From positions 1-7,477 of the forward strand of contig CAJYKY010000459.1 of NCBI GenBank assembly GCA_913775005.1: a DNA stretch of 7,477 bases, written 5' to 3'. The notes below the pieces were generated by a model that saw nothing but the letters and a program-made list of their open reading frames with translations, was not told the DNA's origin and did not search any database. The translations under genes and the position numbers were made by a program. Below, piece by piece: positions 6,477-7,477 of the stretch. Origin of the DNA: an uncultured Achromobacter sp. (lineage in GTDB: Bacteria; Pseudomonadota; Gammaproteobacteria; Burkholderiales; Burkholderiaceae_B). Numbering within the stretch: position 1 is the first letter of the stretch; the number at the start of each line of letters is the position of its first letter.

Positions 6477-6482
6477 CACCCC

Positions 6483-6860
6483 ATGGCAGAACAGACGCCG
6501 CGCGTGGTCGCCACCGACGAGGCGCGCGCGCTGATCGATACGCTACGCGCCAAGCACGGCCCGCTGATGTTCCACCAATCCGGCGGATGCTGCGATGGCA
6601 GCTCGCCCATGTGCTATGCGCAGGGCGAATTCATGGTGGGCGGTTCCGACGTGTTGCTGGGGCAGCTGGAAGGCTGCCCGTTCTACATGGGCGAAGACCA
6701 GTTCGCCTATTGGGAACACACGCAGCTCATCATTGACGCCGTGCCGGGACGCGGCGGGGCTTTCTCGCTGGATAGCGCGGAAGGCAAACGCTTTTTGCTA
6801 CGGTCGCGTTTGTACTCCGACGAGGAATGGGCGAACGTCGCGCCGGTTACGAAGGGGTGA
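6483..6860 (+). CDS. DUF779-family cysteine-rich protein next to aldehyde dehydrogenase
   Basis: A 125-residue protein that I recognise as DUF779, a family often encoded beside ExaC/AcoD-type aldehyde dehydrogenases; I know of no established biochemical function. Seen: an N-terminal helix-like stretch (10-24), then HQSGGCCDGSSPMC (31-44) with Cys36, Cys37 and Cys44, and a further Cys65 in LEGCPFYM. The clustered His and Cys residues could bind a metal or act in redox chemistry, but this is inference. There is no signal peptide or membrane segment, so it is probably cytoplasmic. The ATG at 6483 is chosen by its AGGAGA site. It follows the dehydrogenase by 83 bp, with a terminator-like hairpin between, so it may be expressed by read-through. 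Its last 14 bp overlap the end of the opposing small ORF. Confidence 0.85.
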   Translation: MAEQTPRVVATDEARALIDTLRAKHGPLMFHQSGGCCDGSSPMCYAQGEFMVGGSDVLLGQLEGCPFYMGEDQFAYWEHTQLIIDAVPGRGGAFSLDSAEGKRFLLRSRLYSDEEWANVAPVTKG

Positions 6861-7044
6861 AGGAACCGCCCTTGCTCTTGCCGTTGCTCTTTGCCTCGGC
6901 CTGATCGGCGCCGGGCGACGTGTCGGCCTGCTCCGCCAGCTTCCACTGGAATGCGACCCGGCGGATCCGGGCGGCGCGAAATTGCGTGAACGAACGGCCA
7001 CCCGGCATGGGTGTGCCGCGATAGGCACTGCTTGCGTTTTTCAT
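6847..7044 (-). CDS. Small basic protein of unknown function, coupled to the isomerase gene
   Basis: A 65-residue reading frame on the minus strand. I do not recognise it. Its ATG (7044-7042) overlaps the stop of the upstream isomerase gene in an ATGA arrangement, which favours translational coupling and is the main evidence that it is real; an ATG 12 bases further upstream (7056) lies inside the isomerase gene. Codon third positions are mostly G or C, like its neighbours. The product begins MKNASSAYRGTPMP, has a strongly basic middle (FRAARIRRVAFQWKL) and a low-complexity, Lys/Gly/Ser-rich tail (EAKSNGKSKGG). No signal peptide, cysteine or known motif is visible. Its stop at 6847 lies inside the 3' end of the DUF779 gene on the other strand, a 14-bp tail-to-tail overlap. 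It could be spurious. Confidence 0.45.
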   Translation of the reverse strand: MKNASSAYRGTPMPGGRSFTQFRAARIRRVAFQWKLAEQADTSPGADQAEAKSNGKSKGGSFTPS

Positions 7045-7477
7045 TTCCTGGCCCACTCCAACGCGTCTTCCAGACGGTCATTACCCCAAAACATTTCATC
7101 GCCGACAAAGAAGGTCGGCGCACCGAACAGGCCCAAGGTGCGCGCGCGGTCCACCTGGCGGTACAGCGCGTTCTTGGCCGCATCGGTCTTGGCTTCTGCA
7201 ATCAGCGCATCCGCATCCAGCCGCAGGTCTGACAACAAGCCGTGTACAACGTCTTCAGCCTGGATATCCAGATCGTGCTGAAAGTTGGCGCGAAAGACGG
7301 CCACGCAAAAGTCCCGGCCCCACGGTTGGTCCTGCCCCAGCAGGGCAATACGCGCGGGCAGCACACTCATGCGCGGGAACTGACGCGGGCGGTGATAGAC
7401 CACGCCATATTTGTCGGCCAGCCGGACGATGTCGCGCATCATGTACGCGCCCTTGCCGGGAAACAGCCGGAAGGGCG
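7041..7477 (-). CDS. 2-hydroxychromene-2-carboxylate isomerase-like protein (DsbA/kappa-GST fold), C-terminal part
   Basis: The frame is open from the window's right edge to TGA at 7043-7041, showing the last 144 residues; about 55-60 N-terminal residues of a roughly 200-residue protein are missing, including the usual active-site start. Seen: PFRLFPGKGAYM near the cut edge, a central helical insert, and close to the C-terminus LGLFGAPTFFVGDEMFWGNDRLED. This GAPTFF cis-proline loop and FWG-DRL pattern are hallmarks of the HCCA isomerase family, glutathione-dependent thioredoxin-fold enzymes. The founding member (NahD) isomerises a naphthalene-catabolism intermediate, but most genomic homologues have unknown substrates and this window has no aromatic catabolic genes, so the exact reaction is uncertain. 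Its stop overlaps the start of the next small ORF (ATGA). Confidence 0.85.
   Translation of the reverse strand, partial: PFRLFPGKGAYMMRDIVRLADKYGVVYHRPRQFPRMSVLPARIALLGQDQPWGRDFCVAVFRANFQHDLDIQAEDVVHGLLSDLRLDADALIAEAKTDAAKNALYRQVDRARTLGLFGAPTFFVGDEMFWGNDRLEDALEWARK

Noticed and set aside
6462..6482. In-frame TTG start seven codons before the DUF779 ATG
   Set aside because: It lies upstream of the AGGAGA site, which is properly spaced for the ATG at 6483.
6595..7281. 228-codon plus-strand open frame across the DUF779 gene, small ORF and isomerase
   Set aside because: Arg/Ser-rich shadow translation with no motif; contradicted by the recognisable isomerase on the opposite strand.

Overview
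The window is GC-rich DNA with strong third-position G/C bias, dense gene packing and a split trp gene set (trpE-trpG-trpD-trpC, with trpF not fused to trpC). Together these suggest a betaproteobacterium of the order Burkholderiales, most likely Alcaligenaceae (Achromobacter/Bordetella-like). The genus is inferred from protein character, not from a search.

Layout. (1) 1-2697, plus strand: end of a tryptophan biosynthesis operon. It holds the 3' end of trpE, then trpG (44-bp gap), trpD (GTG start) and trpC (ATGA overlap with trpD). These genes convert chorismate to anthranilate, phosphoribosyl-anthranilate and later indole-glycerol phosphate; the TrpF step, also needed, is not encoded here. 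(2) 2730-4640, minus strand, tail-to-tail with trpC: a full-length AcoR-type sigma-54-dependent activator with GAF, AAA+ and Fis-type HTH regions. (3) 4641-4869: a 229-bp divergent control region with no gene. It carries two tandem TGT-N3-GCGACA sites, an A7 tract, several inverted repeats and a near-consensus -24/-12 (sigma-54) promoter aimed at the next gene. (4) 4870-6860, plus strand: an NAD-dependent aldehyde dehydrogenase of the ExaC/AcoD type and a small cysteine-rich DUF779-type protein, separated by a strong terminator-like hairpin. (5) 6847-7477, minus strand: a small uncharacterised basic ORF, translationally coupled (ATGA) to the 3' part of a 2-hydroxychromene-2-carboxylate isomerase-like gene that runs off the window.

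How the parts fit. The regulator, sigma-54 promoter, aldehyde dehydrogenase and DUF779 gene form one plausible aldehyde-response module: the activator senses a small molecule (acetoin, acetaldehyde/ethanol or a related aldehyde, by family analogy) through its GAF region, binds the tandem upstream sites and switches on the dehydrogenase from the -24/-12 promoter. The trp genes and the isomerase pair are neighbours with no evident functional link. I see no mobile element, CRISPR array, tRNA or rRNA. The most interesting material is the architecture of the 4641-4869 control region, the internal hairpin at 6417-6455 and the two small poorly known proteins.
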